Assembly: GCA_902475285.1 (NCBI GenBank)
Contig: CABRZA010000006.1
Location: forward strand, 1 to 29,222
Length of the DNA stretch: 29,222 nt
Direction: 5' to 3'
Source of the DNA: an uncultured Porphyromonadaceae bacterium
GTDB lineage: Bacteria > Bacteroidota > Bacteroidia > Bacteroidales > Muribaculaceae
Position 1 is the stretch's first letter, and each line of letters starts with the position of its first letter. A program made the translations under genes and the position numbers. The notes below the pieces were generated by a model, which was not told the origin of the DNA, did no database searches, and was given only the letters and a program-made list of their open reading frames with translations. Shown one piece after another: positions 1 to 8,713 of this stretch.

Positions 1-85
1 AGCGGCCAAAAGACAAAAATTACATCGCAGCCAGCTACTGCAAGTTGCTAAAATTATAATATAAACTTATTTTTAAGAGTTACTT

Positions 86-1285
86 ATGGCTTGCTATAAT
101 TTCGACAATGTAATCGACCGTCAGGGTACCTTGGCGGTGAAAATAGACCGCCTCGACCAAGTGTTCGGCCGCCACGACCTCACGCCCCTGTGGATTGCCG
201 ACCTCGATTTCGCTGTGTGTCCGCGCATTACCGAAGCTCTCTTACACCGTTTGCAGCACCCCGTGCTGGGCTACTCCGAGGCCGCCGACAGCTACTGGCA
301 GTCGATTATCGACTGGAACGTGCGCCGCCACGGCTTCGCCATCGCCCGCGAGGAGCTGTGCTTCATCCCCGGTGTGGTGAAGGGCATAGCATTGGCCGTA
401 AACTACTTCACGCAGCGAGGCGACGGCGTGGTGATTCAGCCGCCGGTCTACACGCCGTTCCGCACCGTGGTCGAGGGCAACGGCCGTCGCGTGGTGGAAA
501 ATCCGCTGCTGCCCACCCCCGACGGCTACGCCATGGACCTCGAAGGCCTGCGCCGCATCATTGCCGCCGACAAGGGCATAAAGATGCTCATACTCTGCAA
601 CCCGCACAACCCAATCGGCATTCAGTGGAGCCGCGACACCCTTGCCGAGCTCGCCGCGATATGCCGTGAGGCCGGCATTGTAGTGGTGAGCGACGAAATT
701 CACGGCGACCTCATGCTCGGCGGACGAAGCCATATCCCTTATCTCTCCTGCGGCGACGACGCCCGAGCCACCGGTGTGATGCTCGGCGCACCGTCGAAGA
801 CCTTCAATATCCCCGGCCTGGTGAGCTCGTGGATGGTGGTGAAGAACCCCGATCTTCGCCGCGATTTCTACAACTGGCTTGAAGTTAACGAGTTCAACGC
901 GCCCGTGCTCATCTCTACCATCGGCGCCGAAGCCGCCTACAACAACGGCGAGGAGTGGCTCGACCAGATGCTGGCCTACGTCGAGGCCAACATCGACTTC
1001 GTGGAAGACTATGCCCGACGCAACATTCCCGGCCTGAAAGTGGTGCGTCCGCAGGCTTCGTTCCTCGTATGGCTCGACTTCCGCGACCTGCATCTGTGCC
1101 AGCGCGAAATTATGAACCTTCTTCTCGACAAGGCGCACCTCGCCCTCAACGACGGCTCGATGTTCGGGCGCCAGGGCGAAGGTTTCGCCCGCCTCAACGT
1201 GGGCACCCCGCGCTGTGTGCTGGCCCACGCCCTCGCAAGCCTCGCCGACGCCGTGAGGTGCGAATGCCGCCAAAATGCTAATTGA
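86..1285 (+). CDS. PatB/MalY-type PLP-dependent aminotransferase / cystathionine beta-lyase
   Basis: A 399-residue fold-type I PLP enzyme of the MalY/PatB class. It probably cleaves C-S bonds of cystathionine or related substrates in the cytoplasm, giving homocysteine or a thiol, pyruvate and ammonia; a plain aminotransferase role cannot be excluded. Visible family marks are LWIADLDF (residues 35-42), NPHNPIG (172-178), SDEIHGDL (202-209) and the PLP-lysine motif APSKTFNIPG with Lys238. The length is normal for the family. It is followed 7 bases later by aroA and is the first gene of a tightly packed run reaching 8499. No TAnnTTTG promoter is evident in the 85 upstream bases, so the true promoter may lie before the window. 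E. coli MalY also represses maltose genes, but nothing here suggests that role. Confidence 0.9.
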   Translation: MACYNFDNVIDRQGTLAVKIDRLDQVFGRHDLTPLWIADLDFAVCPRITEALLHRLQHPVLGYSEAADSYWQSIIDWNVRRHGFAIAREELCFIPGVVKGIALAVNYFTQRGDGVVIQPPVYTPFRTVVEGNGRRVVENPLLPTPDGYAMDLEGLRRIIAADKGIKMLILCNPHNPIGIQWSRDTLAELAAICREAGIVVVSDEIHGDLMLGGRSHIPYLSCGDDARATGVMLGAPSKTFNIPGLVSSWMVVKNPDLRRDFYNWLEVNEFNAPVLISTIGAEAAYNNGEEWLDQMLAYVEANIDFVEDYARRNIPGLKVVRPQASFLVWLDFRDLHLCQREIMNLLLDKAHLALNDGSMFGRQGEGFARLNVGTPRCVLAHALASLADAVRCECRQNAN

Positions 1286-1292
1286 TAATAAG

Positions 1293-2576
1293 ATGGACTA
1301 CCGCATATTCCCTCCCGAGGAAATCCTCGAAACAACTGTAAGCCTTCCGCCATCGAAGAGCATGGCCGTGCGTGCCGCCGTCATGGCCGCGCTTGCCGGC
1401 GACGCAGCAGCTTCCGCACGCTTCGGCGACGCATGCACCGACGCGCGTGTGGCCGCCGACGCCATGGCTGCCCTAAACCGTGGCGACGCCGACATCAACG
1501 TCGGCGCCTGCGGAGCCGCCCTGCGCTTCGTAACCGCCATAGCCGCCGCCACACCGGGCGCCGACGTGACTGTCGACGGCACCGACCGCCTGCGCCGCCG
1601 CCCTATGGCTCCCCTTATCGAGGCTCTCCGCAGCCTCGGCGCCGACATAACATGCACCGCAGCCGAAGGCTTCGCGCCGCTCCATATCCGAGGCAAGCGC
1701 CTCGACGGCGGCAAGGTGGCCATCGACGCTTCAAAGAGCTCGCAGTTCGTGAGTGCCCTCATGCTCGCAGCGCCCGCCATGACGCAGGGCCTCGTCATCG
1801 ACCCGGGGGCACACGTGCAGTCGGCCCCCTACGCACGCCTCACCGAGTGCATGATGGCCCACTACGGCATCACCACCGACACCGTGGCCGTCGAAGGCAG
1901 GCCGGCCATTGCTGTCGTCCCGGGCAAGTACCGCCCCGCCGACATCGCCATTGAGCCCGACTGGAGTGCCGCCGACTTCTGGTATGAGATTGCCGCCCTC
2001 ACCGCCGGCTGGGTCACACTCAAAGGCCTCCGCGCCGGCTCGCCGCAGCCCGACGCCGTCACCGCCGGACTCTTCGAGCGCCTGGGCGTGCTCACCGACT
2101 ACACCGACGAGGGCGCCGAGCTCTCGGCTACCCCCGATCTCTTCAACCGTCTCGACGCCGACCTCACCGACACCCCCGACGCCGTGCCCTCGCTCGTGAC
2201 CACCGCCTGCCTCATAGGCATGCCATTCCGCCTCACGGGAGTGGCCGTACTCCGCCACAAGGAGTGCGACCGCCTGCAGGCACTCATCGACGAGATGCGC
2301 AAGGTGGGAGCCATGCTCGTGACCGAAGAATACGACAACGTTCTCTCGTGGGACGGCCGGCGCATGCCCGTTCGCGAGCTCCCCGTGTTCGATACCTACG
2401 ACGACCACCGCATGGCAATGGCCCTGGCGCCCGTGGCGGTATACATCCCGGGCATCGTGGTGCGCGACGTCGAGGTGGTCGACAAGTCTTATCCCGGATA
2501 TTGGGACGCCCTCCGCGCCGCCGGCTTCACCCTCGCCGACCCCGCCGACCCAATGCCCGCGACCGAAGAACCATGA
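1293..2576 (+). CDS. aroA: 3-phosphoshikimate 1-carboxyvinyltransferase (EPSP synthase)
   Basis: A 427-residue EPSP synthase that transfers enolpyruvate from PEP to shikimate-3-phosphate in chorismate synthesis. Signature segments are PPSKSMAVR (residues 19-27, Lys22 and Arg27), a Gly-Ala-rich segment ending in LRF that takes the place of the usual NAGTA-x-R motif, RPMAPLIEALRSLGA, SSQFVSALM, KECDR, and DDHRMAM (from Asp370). Two of the usually strict motifs have drifted: MAVRAAV for the more common SNRALLL, and GACGAALR for NAGTAMR. The catalytic charges remain. An in-frame ATG at 1275 would overlap the upstream gene. The ATG at 1293 is preferred because it follows an A-rich stretch, typical of Bacteroidetes starts, and places the first strand normally. 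The next gene overlaps by 4 bases (ATGA). Confidence 0.93.
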   Translation: MDYRIFPPEEILETTVSLPPSKSMAVRAAVMAALAGDAAASARFGDACTDARVAADAMAALNRGDADINVGACGAALRFVTAIAAATPGADVTVDGTDRLRRRPMAPLIEALRSLGADITCTAAEGFAPLHIRGKRLDGGKVAIDASKSSQFVSALMLAAPAMTQGLVIDPGAHVQSAPYARLTECMMAHYGITTDTVAVEGRPAIAVVPGKYRPADIAIEPDWSAADFWYEIAALTAGWVTLKGLRAGSPQPDAVTAGLFERLGVLTDYTDEGAELSATPDLFNRLDADLTDTPDAVPSLVTTACLIGMPFRLTGVAVLRHKECDRLQALIDEMRKVGAMLVTEEYDNVLSWDGRRMPVRELPVFDTYDDHRMAMALAPVAVYIPGIVVRDVEVVDKSYPGYWDALRAAGFTLADPADPMPATEEP

Positions 2577-3010
2577 CCGTAGCCCTGATTCTTCTGGCGG
2601 CTATCGTAGTCACAGGCCTCGCCTGCTGGCTCTACGAGCTCCATGCGCGCCGCCGCGAGGCTGCCGCTCCGTCCGATGACCCGAACCCCGAGGCGTCTGC
2701 CGACGAGGAGGAGTGCTGCGGCATGCACATCACGTGCGAGCGCGACTCCCTGCTGGCGGCCGTATCCTCCAAAATTGAATATTACGACGACGAGGAGCTC
2801 GACGCCTTCGCCGGCCGTGCCCCCGAGAGCTATGCCGACGACGAGATTGAGCAGTTCCGCGACGTCCTCATCACCATGCGTCCCGACGATATCGCCGGAT
2901 GGGCACGCAGCCTCCAGCTCAGGGGCATAACCCTTCCGGCGCCCGTGCGCGACGAACTCATAATGATAGTGGCCGAGGAGCGCTCGGCACGACAACACGC
3001 CAATGGCTGA
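2573..3010 (+). CDS. Small membrane-anchored conserved hypothetical protein
   Basis: A 145-residue protein of unknown function. It has one N-terminal hydrophobic segment (about residues 3-21) followed by a basic ARRR stop-transfer stretch, which predicts a single-pass anchor with a cytosolic C-terminal domain. A low-complexity acidic linker leads to a Cys-rich patch (EECCGMHITCERD, about residues 46-58) and then a helical, acidic domain with YYDDEELDAFAGR and DDEIEQFRDVLITM. The paired cysteines could bind metal, which would suit the metal ABC permease gene that overlaps it downstream by 8 bases, but this is inference. The start is fixed by the ATGA overlap with aroA. No enzymatic motif was recognised. 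Confidence 0.8.
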   Translation: MTVALILLAAIVVTGLACWLYELHARRREAAAPSDDPNPEASADEEECCGMHITCERDSLLAAVSSKIEYYDDEELDAFAGRAPESYADDEIEQFRDVLITMRPDDIAGWARSLQLRGITLPAPVRDELIMIVAEERSARQHANG

Positions 3011-3818
3011 CATTCTTCGTTTCTTCGACTATCCTTTCTTTGTCAACGCCCTCATAGGGGTGGTGCTCATAAGCCTTTGCTCGGCCGTGATAGGCACATA
3101 CATCATCACGCGACGTATGGTGTCGATAGCCGGCGGCATAACGCACGCCTGTTTCGGAGGTCTGGGTCTGGGATACTTCCTCGGCGTCAGCCCCGTGGGC
3201 ATGGCGGCTGTCTTCGCCGTGGGATCGAGTGTGACGGTGGAATGGCTGTCGCGCCGCCTGCGCCTGCGCGAAGATTCGGCCATAGCCGTGATATGGGCCC
3301 TCGGCATGGCCGTGGGCGTTCTCTTCGTGTTCCTTACGCCGGGCTATGTGCCCGAGCTCAACAACCTGCTCTTCGGCTCAATCCTCACCGTAGGCGCCTC
3401 CGACCTTTGGGCCTTCGGCGCCTTCGCGGCCGTGCTTGCCGCCTTCTATCTGTGGCAGTACCGCAACATCGTCGCCGTGGCCTTCGACCGCGACTTCGCC
3501 ACCGTGAGCGGCCTTCCGGTGCGCTTCGTGTCGTATGCCATGACGGTATTGGTGGCCGTGTGCATCGTGCTCGCCATACGTCTGGCGGGAATTATGATGC
3601 TAATGTCGATGCTCTCGCTGCCCATAATCACCGCCGAGGTCTTCTACCGTCGCTACATGCTCGTGCTGCTGTGTTCGGGGGCTCTCTCACTGCTGTGCTC
3701 GGTGGGCGGACTGATGCTCTCCGCCGTGGTCGACGTGCCATGCTCGGCGCTGATAGTACTTCTGATGGTCTCCGTATTCATCATTGCCCGGCTCTTTGCT
3801 GCCGTGGCGAAAAAATGA
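3003..3818 (+). CDS. ZnuB/MntB-type metal ABC transporter permease (ABC-3 family)
   Basis: A 271-residue polytopic inner-membrane protein of the ABC-3 family, the permease of zinc or manganese importers. Family marks are the early IGTYIITRRMVSIAGGITHACFGG segment (about residues 29-52), a DSAIAVIWALGMAVGVLF helix, PELNNLLFGSIL, and the LAGIMMLMSMLSLP helix near residues 195-208. About eight hydrophobic helices are visible. No ATPase (ZnuC) or binding protein (ZnuA) gene is adjacent. The ATPase must come from elsewhere, so the substrate cannot be assigned from context. It overlaps the gene before it by 8 bases and ends at the start region of the TPR gene, so it is translationally coupled on both sides. 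Confidence 0.9.
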   Translation: MADILRFFDYPFFVNALIGVVLISLCSAVIGTYIITRRMVSIAGGITHACFGGLGLGYFLGVSPVGMAAVFAVGSSVTVEWLSRRLRLREDSAIAVIWALGMAVGVLFVFLTPGYVPELNNLLFGSILTVGASDLWAFGAFAAVLAAFYLWQYRNIVAVAFDRDFATVSGLPVRFVSYAMTVLVAVCIVLAIRLAGIMMLMSMLSLPIITAEVFYRRYMLVLLCSGALSLLCSVGGLMLSAVVDVPCSALIVLLMVSVFIIARLFAAVAKK

Positions 3819-3823
3819 TTCTT

Positions 3824-6802
3824 ATGAAAGCTCATATCCTTGCAGTGTCCCTGCTTGTGGCGCCCACGCTGGCGGCAGCTACCGCCGACAGCTACCGCAG
3901 CGCCTATATCGACCGTGCCGAGGCCTTCGTCGACGCTGGCAACTACGCCGCCGCCCTCGAGCAGCTTCATGCCGCCGCCATCCCCGAAGCACACGAAAAT
4001 GCCGAGGCACTCATGCTCCGCGCCAAGGCTCTCTTCGCTCTTGGGCGCTACGACGAAGCCATGGCCGACCGTTTGGCCGTAGTGCGTCAGTACCCGGCTT
4101 CGGAGTTCGCTCCCGACGCGCATGCCGGCGTGGCCGAGTGTCTTTTTGCCATGGGAGAATACAGCCGTGCTCTCGAAGCCTATGAGGCTGTACCATATGC
4201 CCAGCTCGGACCCGACGCTGCTGCCGCGGCGTATTTTGGTCGCGGCGTGGCAGCCTACGAGTGCGGGCAGCCCGACGAAGCGGCCGGCTATTTCACCTTT
4301 GCCACAACCGCCGACACCACTCGTTCGGATGCCAACTACTGGCTCGGCGTAATAGCCTTCGACAACGGCGACTACGATGCGGCCGCACGGCATTTCGCAC
4401 TTGTGAGTCCGGCCGGTGAGTCCGGACGCCGCGTGCCCGTATATACGGCACAGATAGAGTTCATGCGCGGGCAGTGGCCGCGTGCCGAGGCTGCTGCCAA
4501 GACCGCCCTGCGCAACGCTCCCGCCGACCGCCGTGCCGAGCTCATGCGTATAGCCGGCGAGGCTCTCTGTCGTCAGGGCAAGGAGGCGGAAGGTCTTGAT
4601 TATCTGCGCCGTTACCTCGACGCCACGTCCGAACCGGAACTTTCGGCGCTCTATATCGTCGGCACCGACGATTATCGCCACGGCCGTTACGCCGAGGCTG
4701 CCGAGCGTCTCGCCCCCGTGGCTGCCGGCGCCGACGGCGCAATGAAGCAGTCGGCGTATCTCTTTATCGGACAGTCGCTTTTGCAGCAGGGCGACCGCGA
4801 TGCCGCCATCCTGGCATTCAATAAGGCCGTCGAAGTGCCCGACGGCGACAAGGCCGTGGAGGAGGCCGCCTACTACAACTATATCTCCGCACGCCTCGAC
4901 GGTGCCGCGGTGCCCTTCGGCGATGCCGCCGCTACCTTCGAGGAGTTCCTTCGCCGCTATCCTTCCGGTGCCTATGCCGAGCGTGTGGCCGCGGCCCTGG
5001 CCGACATATATATTGCCGACCACGACTACGACCGCGCCATAGAACGCCTTTCGGGCATACGGCAGCCGTCGCGGCGCACGCGCGAGCTGCTTCAGCGCGC
5101 GCATTACAGCCGGGCATGGAACGCCATCGGCAGCCACGACTATGTTGCGGCCGACGCTCATCTGAACGATGCAGCGGCAATCGACGGCGACGCCTCTGTG
5201 GCTCTCGAAGTCAAGGCATTGCAGGGCATTACGGCCATGCAGCGCGGCGACAATGCCGCTGCCGAGGGGCTCTTTTCCGACTATATCCGCCGTGCGCCCT
5301 CGGGCGGCGCGAATGTGCCCGTGGTGTACTATCGTCTGGGCTACGCGCTCTATAATCAGGGCAAGGGCCGTGCCGCGGCATCGGCTTTCGAGCGCGCCCT
5401 GCCCGGTCTCGGCACGGCTGCCAAGGCCGACGCCCTCAACCGTATGGGCGACATTCGCCAGGGCGTGGCTGACTTCGACGGCGCTGCCTTATGCTACAAC
5501 CGAGCCCTCGAAACCGACAATTCCGACTACGCTGCCCTCCAGTTGGCGCGCATGAAGGGCTACGGCCGCGACTATGTCGGCAAGATCGCCGCTCTCGACG
5601 ACTTCGAGCGGCGCTTCGCCTCGTCGCCCCTCATTCCCGACGCACTGCTCGAGCGCACGCAGGCGCTCATAAGCACGGGCCGCAACGACGACGCCATTGC
5701 GGTGTACCGCCGACTGATAGCCGACTATCCCGCCACGTCGCAGGGGCGCCGCGCATACCTCGAAATGGCCATGACGCTCCTCGACAGCGGCCGTACCGAC
5801 GAGGCTCTGGCCGCCTACCGCACCGTTATTTCCCTCTTCCCCACCTCCGAGGAGGCCGCGCGTGCCGCCGCCCTTCTTAAAAACCTCTATGTGGAGCAGG
5901 GCAGGGCGGCCGATTATATGGCCTTCATCGAGTCGGTCGACAACGCTCCGCGCGTCGATGCCGCCGACGCCGAGGAGATGGCCTATACTTCGGCACTCAA
6001 CTCGTGGAAAGGCAGCGGCTCGGCGGCCCAGGCCGAGGATTTCGCAAGGCGCTATCCCGAGTCGGTGCACCGTGCCGAGATGGTCGACATTCTCATGCGC
6101 GACGCCGCCCGGCGCGGCGATGCCGCCGGCGAAGAGGCTTATGCCGACGAGCTCATGGCGCGCTATCCCGACAGCCGCTATACCGAGGGCGCCATGGCCG
6201 TCAAGGCCGGACGCCTCTATGCCCGCAACGACATCCCCGGAGCGCTGGCGGTATGGGAACAGTTGGTTGAGCGTGCCTCCGACGCTTCTGTGGCCACAGT
6301 GGCGCGTGTAGGCGCCATGCGTGCCGCACGCGACATGGGCGACAACGCTCTGGCCGCTTCGTATGCCGACGCCCTTCTCGAATCGTCGCTCCCCGACACC
6401 GAGCGCGTCACCGTGGCCGAGGCCAAGTTCACCAAGGCCTGCGCCCTCGAGGCCGACGGTAAGGTCGACGAGGCCATAGCCCTTTGGCAGAGTCAGGCAA
6501 AGAACACCGCCGACGAGTTCGGCGCCAAGAGTGCCTATCGTGCCGCCGAGGCCCTCTACGAGAAGGCCGACCTCAAAGAGGCGCTGCGTGCGGCGCGGGC
6601 TCTCACGCAGTCGGGCTCGCCGCACCGCTACTGGGTGGCACGCGGCTTTATCCTGATGAGCGACATTTACAGCGCGCAGGGCAAGGCCTTCGAGGCCCGC
6701 GAATATCTCGAGGCTCTGCGCGAGAACTATCCCGGCGGCGAGACCGATATTTTCATGATGATCGACGCTCGCCTCAACAAAGAAGACAACGAAGAACAAT
6801 GA
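3824..6802 (+). CDS. Large periplasmic tetratricopeptide-repeat protein
   Basis: A 992-residue exported TPR protein. Residues 1 to about 18 (MKAHILAVSLLVAPTLAAA) form a signal peptide. The rest is a long array of TPR-like helix pairs with recurring A-x-x-x-Y-x-x-G/A and YP-like turns (for example AEAFVDAGNYAAALEQL, AIAVYRRLIADYPATSQGRRA, EAREYLEALRENYPGGETD). The spacing resembles BamD/YbgF-type outer-membrane scaffolds. An alternative ATG at 3815 overlaps the permease stop; 3824 is preferred because it gives a cleaner signal peptide. The downstream gene overlaps by 4 bases and encodes an outer-membrane barrel, so the two probably act together at the envelope, with the TPR array as scaffold or adaptor. 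The specific function is unknown. Confidence 0.88.
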   Translation: MKAHILAVSLLVAPTLAAATADSYRSAYIDRAEAFVDAGNYAAALEQLHAAAIPEAHENAEALMLRAKALFALGRYDEAMADRLAVVRQYPASEFAPDAHAGVAECLFAMGEYSRALEAYEAVPYAQLGPDAAAAAYFGRGVAAYECGQPDEAAGYFTFATTADTTRSDANYWLGVIAFDNGDYDAAARHFALVSPAGESGRRVPVYTAQIEFMRGQWPRAEAAAKTALRNAPADRRAELMRIAGEALCRQGKEAEGLDYLRRYLDATSEPELSALYIVGTDDYRHGRYAEAAERLAPVAAGADGAMKQSAYLFIGQSLLQQGDRDAAILAFNKAVEVPDGDKAVEEAAYYNYISARLDGAAVPFGDAAATFEEFLRRYPSGAYAERVAAALADIYIADHDYDRAIERLSGIRQPSRRTRELLQRAHYSRAWNAIGSHDYVAADAHLNDAAAIDGDASVALEVKALQGITAMQRGDNAAAEGLFSDYIRRAPSGGANVPVVYYRLGYALYNQGKGRAAASAFERALPGLGTAAKADALNRMGDIRQGVADFDGAALCYNRALETDNSDYAALQLARMKGYGRDYVGKIAALDDFERRFASSPLIPDALLERTQALISTGRNDDAIAVYRRLIADYPATSQGRRAYLEMAMTLLDSGRTDEALAAYRTVISLFPTSEEAARAAALLKNLYVEQGRAADYMAFIESVDNAPRVDAADAEEMAYTSALNSWKGSGSAAQAEDFARRYPESVHRAEMVDILMRDAARRGDAAGEEAYADELMARYPDSRYTEGAMAVKAGRLYARNDIPGALAVWEQLVERASDASVATVARVGAMRAARDMGDNALAASYADALLESSLPDTERVTVAEAKFTKACALEADGKVDEAIALWQSQAKNTADEFGAKSAYRAAEALYEKADLKEALRAARALTQSGSPHRYWVARGFILMSDIYSAQGKAFEAREYLEALRENYPGGETDIFMMIDARLNKEDNEEQ

Positions 6803-8499
6803 AAGCATCACGATATATGGCCGTGGGCGGCGCAATGCTCCTTGCCGCGGCGGCCAACGCACAGAATCTGAGCACCGAGGTGGTGGTCGACCGCACCGTC
6901 ATTCCCGACCTTCCGGCTGCCACGCCCCTGGCCGGCGTAATCCCCGGACTGCTTCCGTCGGCAGCCGGTGGCACGTCGCTTACGCCCGTCGACTATACCC
7001 TCGGCAGCGACTTCGCCGTAACTGTCGACGGCGGCGACGCATACCGCGCCACTGGCCTCGCCCCCGACTCCATAAGCCGCGGTTTCGCGTGGCTGGGATA
7101 CTTCCCCGCCTACAACCTTACGGCCGGCGTGGGGTATTCGCTGCTGCACAGCGACCGCCAGCGGCTTACGCTTGCCGCTGACTACAACGGCTCGTCGTGG
7201 CACACGCCCGTCATTGGCGCCGACGCCAAAGGCACGGCTGCGGTGCATAGCTTCGACATCCTCGCCGACTACGGTCTGCGTCTCGCTTCGGGCGCGCGTT
7301 TAGCGGTAAAGGCTGCATATGGCCGCGAGTCGGCCAAACGCCCCGACAGCCCCGAGATGGGCGCCTTCGACCGCTCGGTCGATAAGGTCGACCTCTCGGC
7401 GGCCATCTCGCGCGAAGGCTCGCTGGCCTACGACGCACGCCTGTGGTGGGCATATACCGGCGGCTCTTCGGAAACGCCGGCGCGCTACTGCGAGCCCTTG
7501 GCCAACAAGGAAAACAACTTCGGCTTCGACGGACGCATGTCGACACAGATCGGCGAGAAGGGCCTCTTCGGTCTCGGTCTCGGCGCCGACTTCCTCCACA
7601 ACGACGCACCCTATTTCGACCACGGAAATATGGCGGCCCACAACGCCATGCAGGGCATCATAACCCTCAACCCTGCTTTCGACTTCACATGGCGCGGCTT
7701 CGCCTTGCGCGTAGGTGTGAAGGCACAGCTCGGCATCGGCACGCCCGGCGCCAAGTTGCGTGTGGCACCCGATGTGTCGCTCGACACGCATCTGGGGCGG
7801 CGCGTTCAGTTCTACGCCAGCTTCTGCGGCGGCCAGAGCTTCAACACTGCGCGACGCATGCTCGGCGAATGGTCGTTCGCTCCGCTGTATGCCGCCGTGC
7901 AGCCGGCCTATACGCCCGTCGACGCGCGTGCCGGTCTGCGCTTCGGCAGCTTCGGAGGTCTCACCGCCGACGTCTATGCCGGTTATGTCTCGACGCACCA
8001 TGTCGCCCGTCCTGCGGTGGTCGTCGTGCCTGTGCTCGGCGGTTCCATGCCGCAGGTCAACCTCCTCTCGGCCTTCAATCTCAGCGGATGGTATGCGGGG
8101 TTGCGCTTCGCCTTCGAGGGTAACGGCCCCGTGGAGGGTCACATAGAGGGTCGCTGCATGGCCTCGGGTGTATGGTCGGGCTTCGCCGACGACAGCGACG
8201 GTGCCAAGGCCGTAATCGACGCTGCCGTTACGGCACGCGTCGACAGCCGTCTGCGCATAGGCGTCGACTACCGTCTTCGCGCCTGCCGCTCCTACCGCGA
8301 GCTCGGTGTCGACGGCACATGGCATCTCCGCAACATGGGCAACATCTCCTCGCCCGGCCTCAGCGCCACCTACGCCCTCACTCAGAATCTGAGCGTCTTA
8401 CTGCGCGTCGACAACCTCCTCTGCCGCCGCTACGAGCTCTACCCCGGTGTCGCCTCCCGCCGGCTCCAAGGCCTCCTCGCCGCCACCCTAAAATTCTGA
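6799..8499 (+). CDS. Outer-membrane beta-barrel protein, TonB-receptor-like barrel without visible plug
   Basis: A 566-residue protein with a signal peptide (MKASRYMAVGGAMLLAAAANAQ, residues 1-22) and many alternating hydrophobic/aromatic strands. It ends in LAATLKF, a terminal Phe typical of BAM-inserted outer-membrane proteins. The last strands (ATYALTQNLSVLLRVDNLLCRRYELYPG) resemble the C-terminus of TonB-dependent receptors (VxNLxDxxYE-like), but a plug domain and TonB box are not evident and the length is short for a full receptor. It is the last gene of the 86-8499 run and is coupled by ATGA to the TPR gene. Transport substrate is unknown. A short-plug receptor or a non-TonB porin are both possible. 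Confidence 0.82.
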   Translation: MKASRYMAVGGAMLLAAAANAQNLSTEVVVDRTVIPDLPAATPLAGVIPGLLPSAAGGTSLTPVDYTLGSDFAVTVDGGDAYRATGLAPDSISRGFAWLGYFPAYNLTAGVGYSLLHSDRQRLTLAADYNGSSWHTPVIGADAKGTAAVHSFDILADYGLRLASGARLAVKAAYGRESAKRPDSPEMGAFDRSVDKVDLSAAISREGSLAYDARLWWAYTGGSSETPARYCEPLANKENNFGFDGRMSTQIGEKGLFGLGLGADFLHNDAPYFDHGNMAAHNAMQGIITLNPAFDFTWRGFALRVGVKAQLGIGTPGAKLRVAPDVSLDTHLGRRVQFYASFCGGQSFNTARRMLGEWSFAPLYAAVQPAYTPVDARAGLRFGSFGGLTADVYAGYVSTHHVARPAVVVVPVLGGSMPQVNLLSAFNLSGWYAGLRFAFEGNGPVEGHIEGRCMASGVWSGFADDSDGAKAVIDAAVTARVDSRLRIGVDYRLRACRSYRELGVDGTWHLRNMGNISSPGLSATYALTQNLSVLLRVDNLLCRRYELYPGVASRRLQGLLAATLKF

Positions 8500-8512
8500 G
8501 CCATCGAGGCTG

Positions 8513-8557
8513 TTGCCAAAGCGCATGTTTTGGCAAGAGTCGCGAAGCGACTCTTGC
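8513..8557. other. Two overlapping, mutually exclusive hairpins after the barrel gene
   Basis: The first stem is TTGCCAAA (8513-8520) with TTTGGCAA (8529-8536), loop 8 nt. The second is a perfect 11-bp stem, 8533-8543 with 8547-8557 and a GAA loop. They share bases 8533-8536, so only one can form fully in RNA. No U-tract follows, so this is not a canonical Rho-independent terminator. It may still end or process the 86-8499 transcript. The rest of the gap to 8634 is AT-rich and holds no gene that I can see. Confidence 0.5.
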
Positions 8558-8634
8558 AGTGTTAAAATTACGTTAAATATCACAATATTACTAATTGTGG
8601 ATAAGCATCAGTAAAACAACGTATCAACGTTCTA

Positions 8635-8713
8635 AACTCCACTAAATCGCAAATTTTAGCCTTGTAAACTCCACTAATATGGCCAAAATATGTTAAATTA
8701 TTACACTAAATCG
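8635..8713. repeat. Left copy of 79-bp direct repeat flanking the ATPase gene
   Basis: This copy matches 10031-10109 in 75 of 79 positions by direct comparison. It contains three copies of the motif CCACTAAATCG or close variants at 8639, 8671 and 8703, spaced exactly 32 bp apart. It overlaps the last codons and stop of the reverse-strand ATPase gene (stop at 8706-8708). Confidence 0.9.

Noticed and set aside
1275..1292. Earlier start of aroA
   Set aside because: It would add six unconserved-looking residues overlapping the upstream gene; the ATG at 1293 has the better A-rich context. It is not ruled out.
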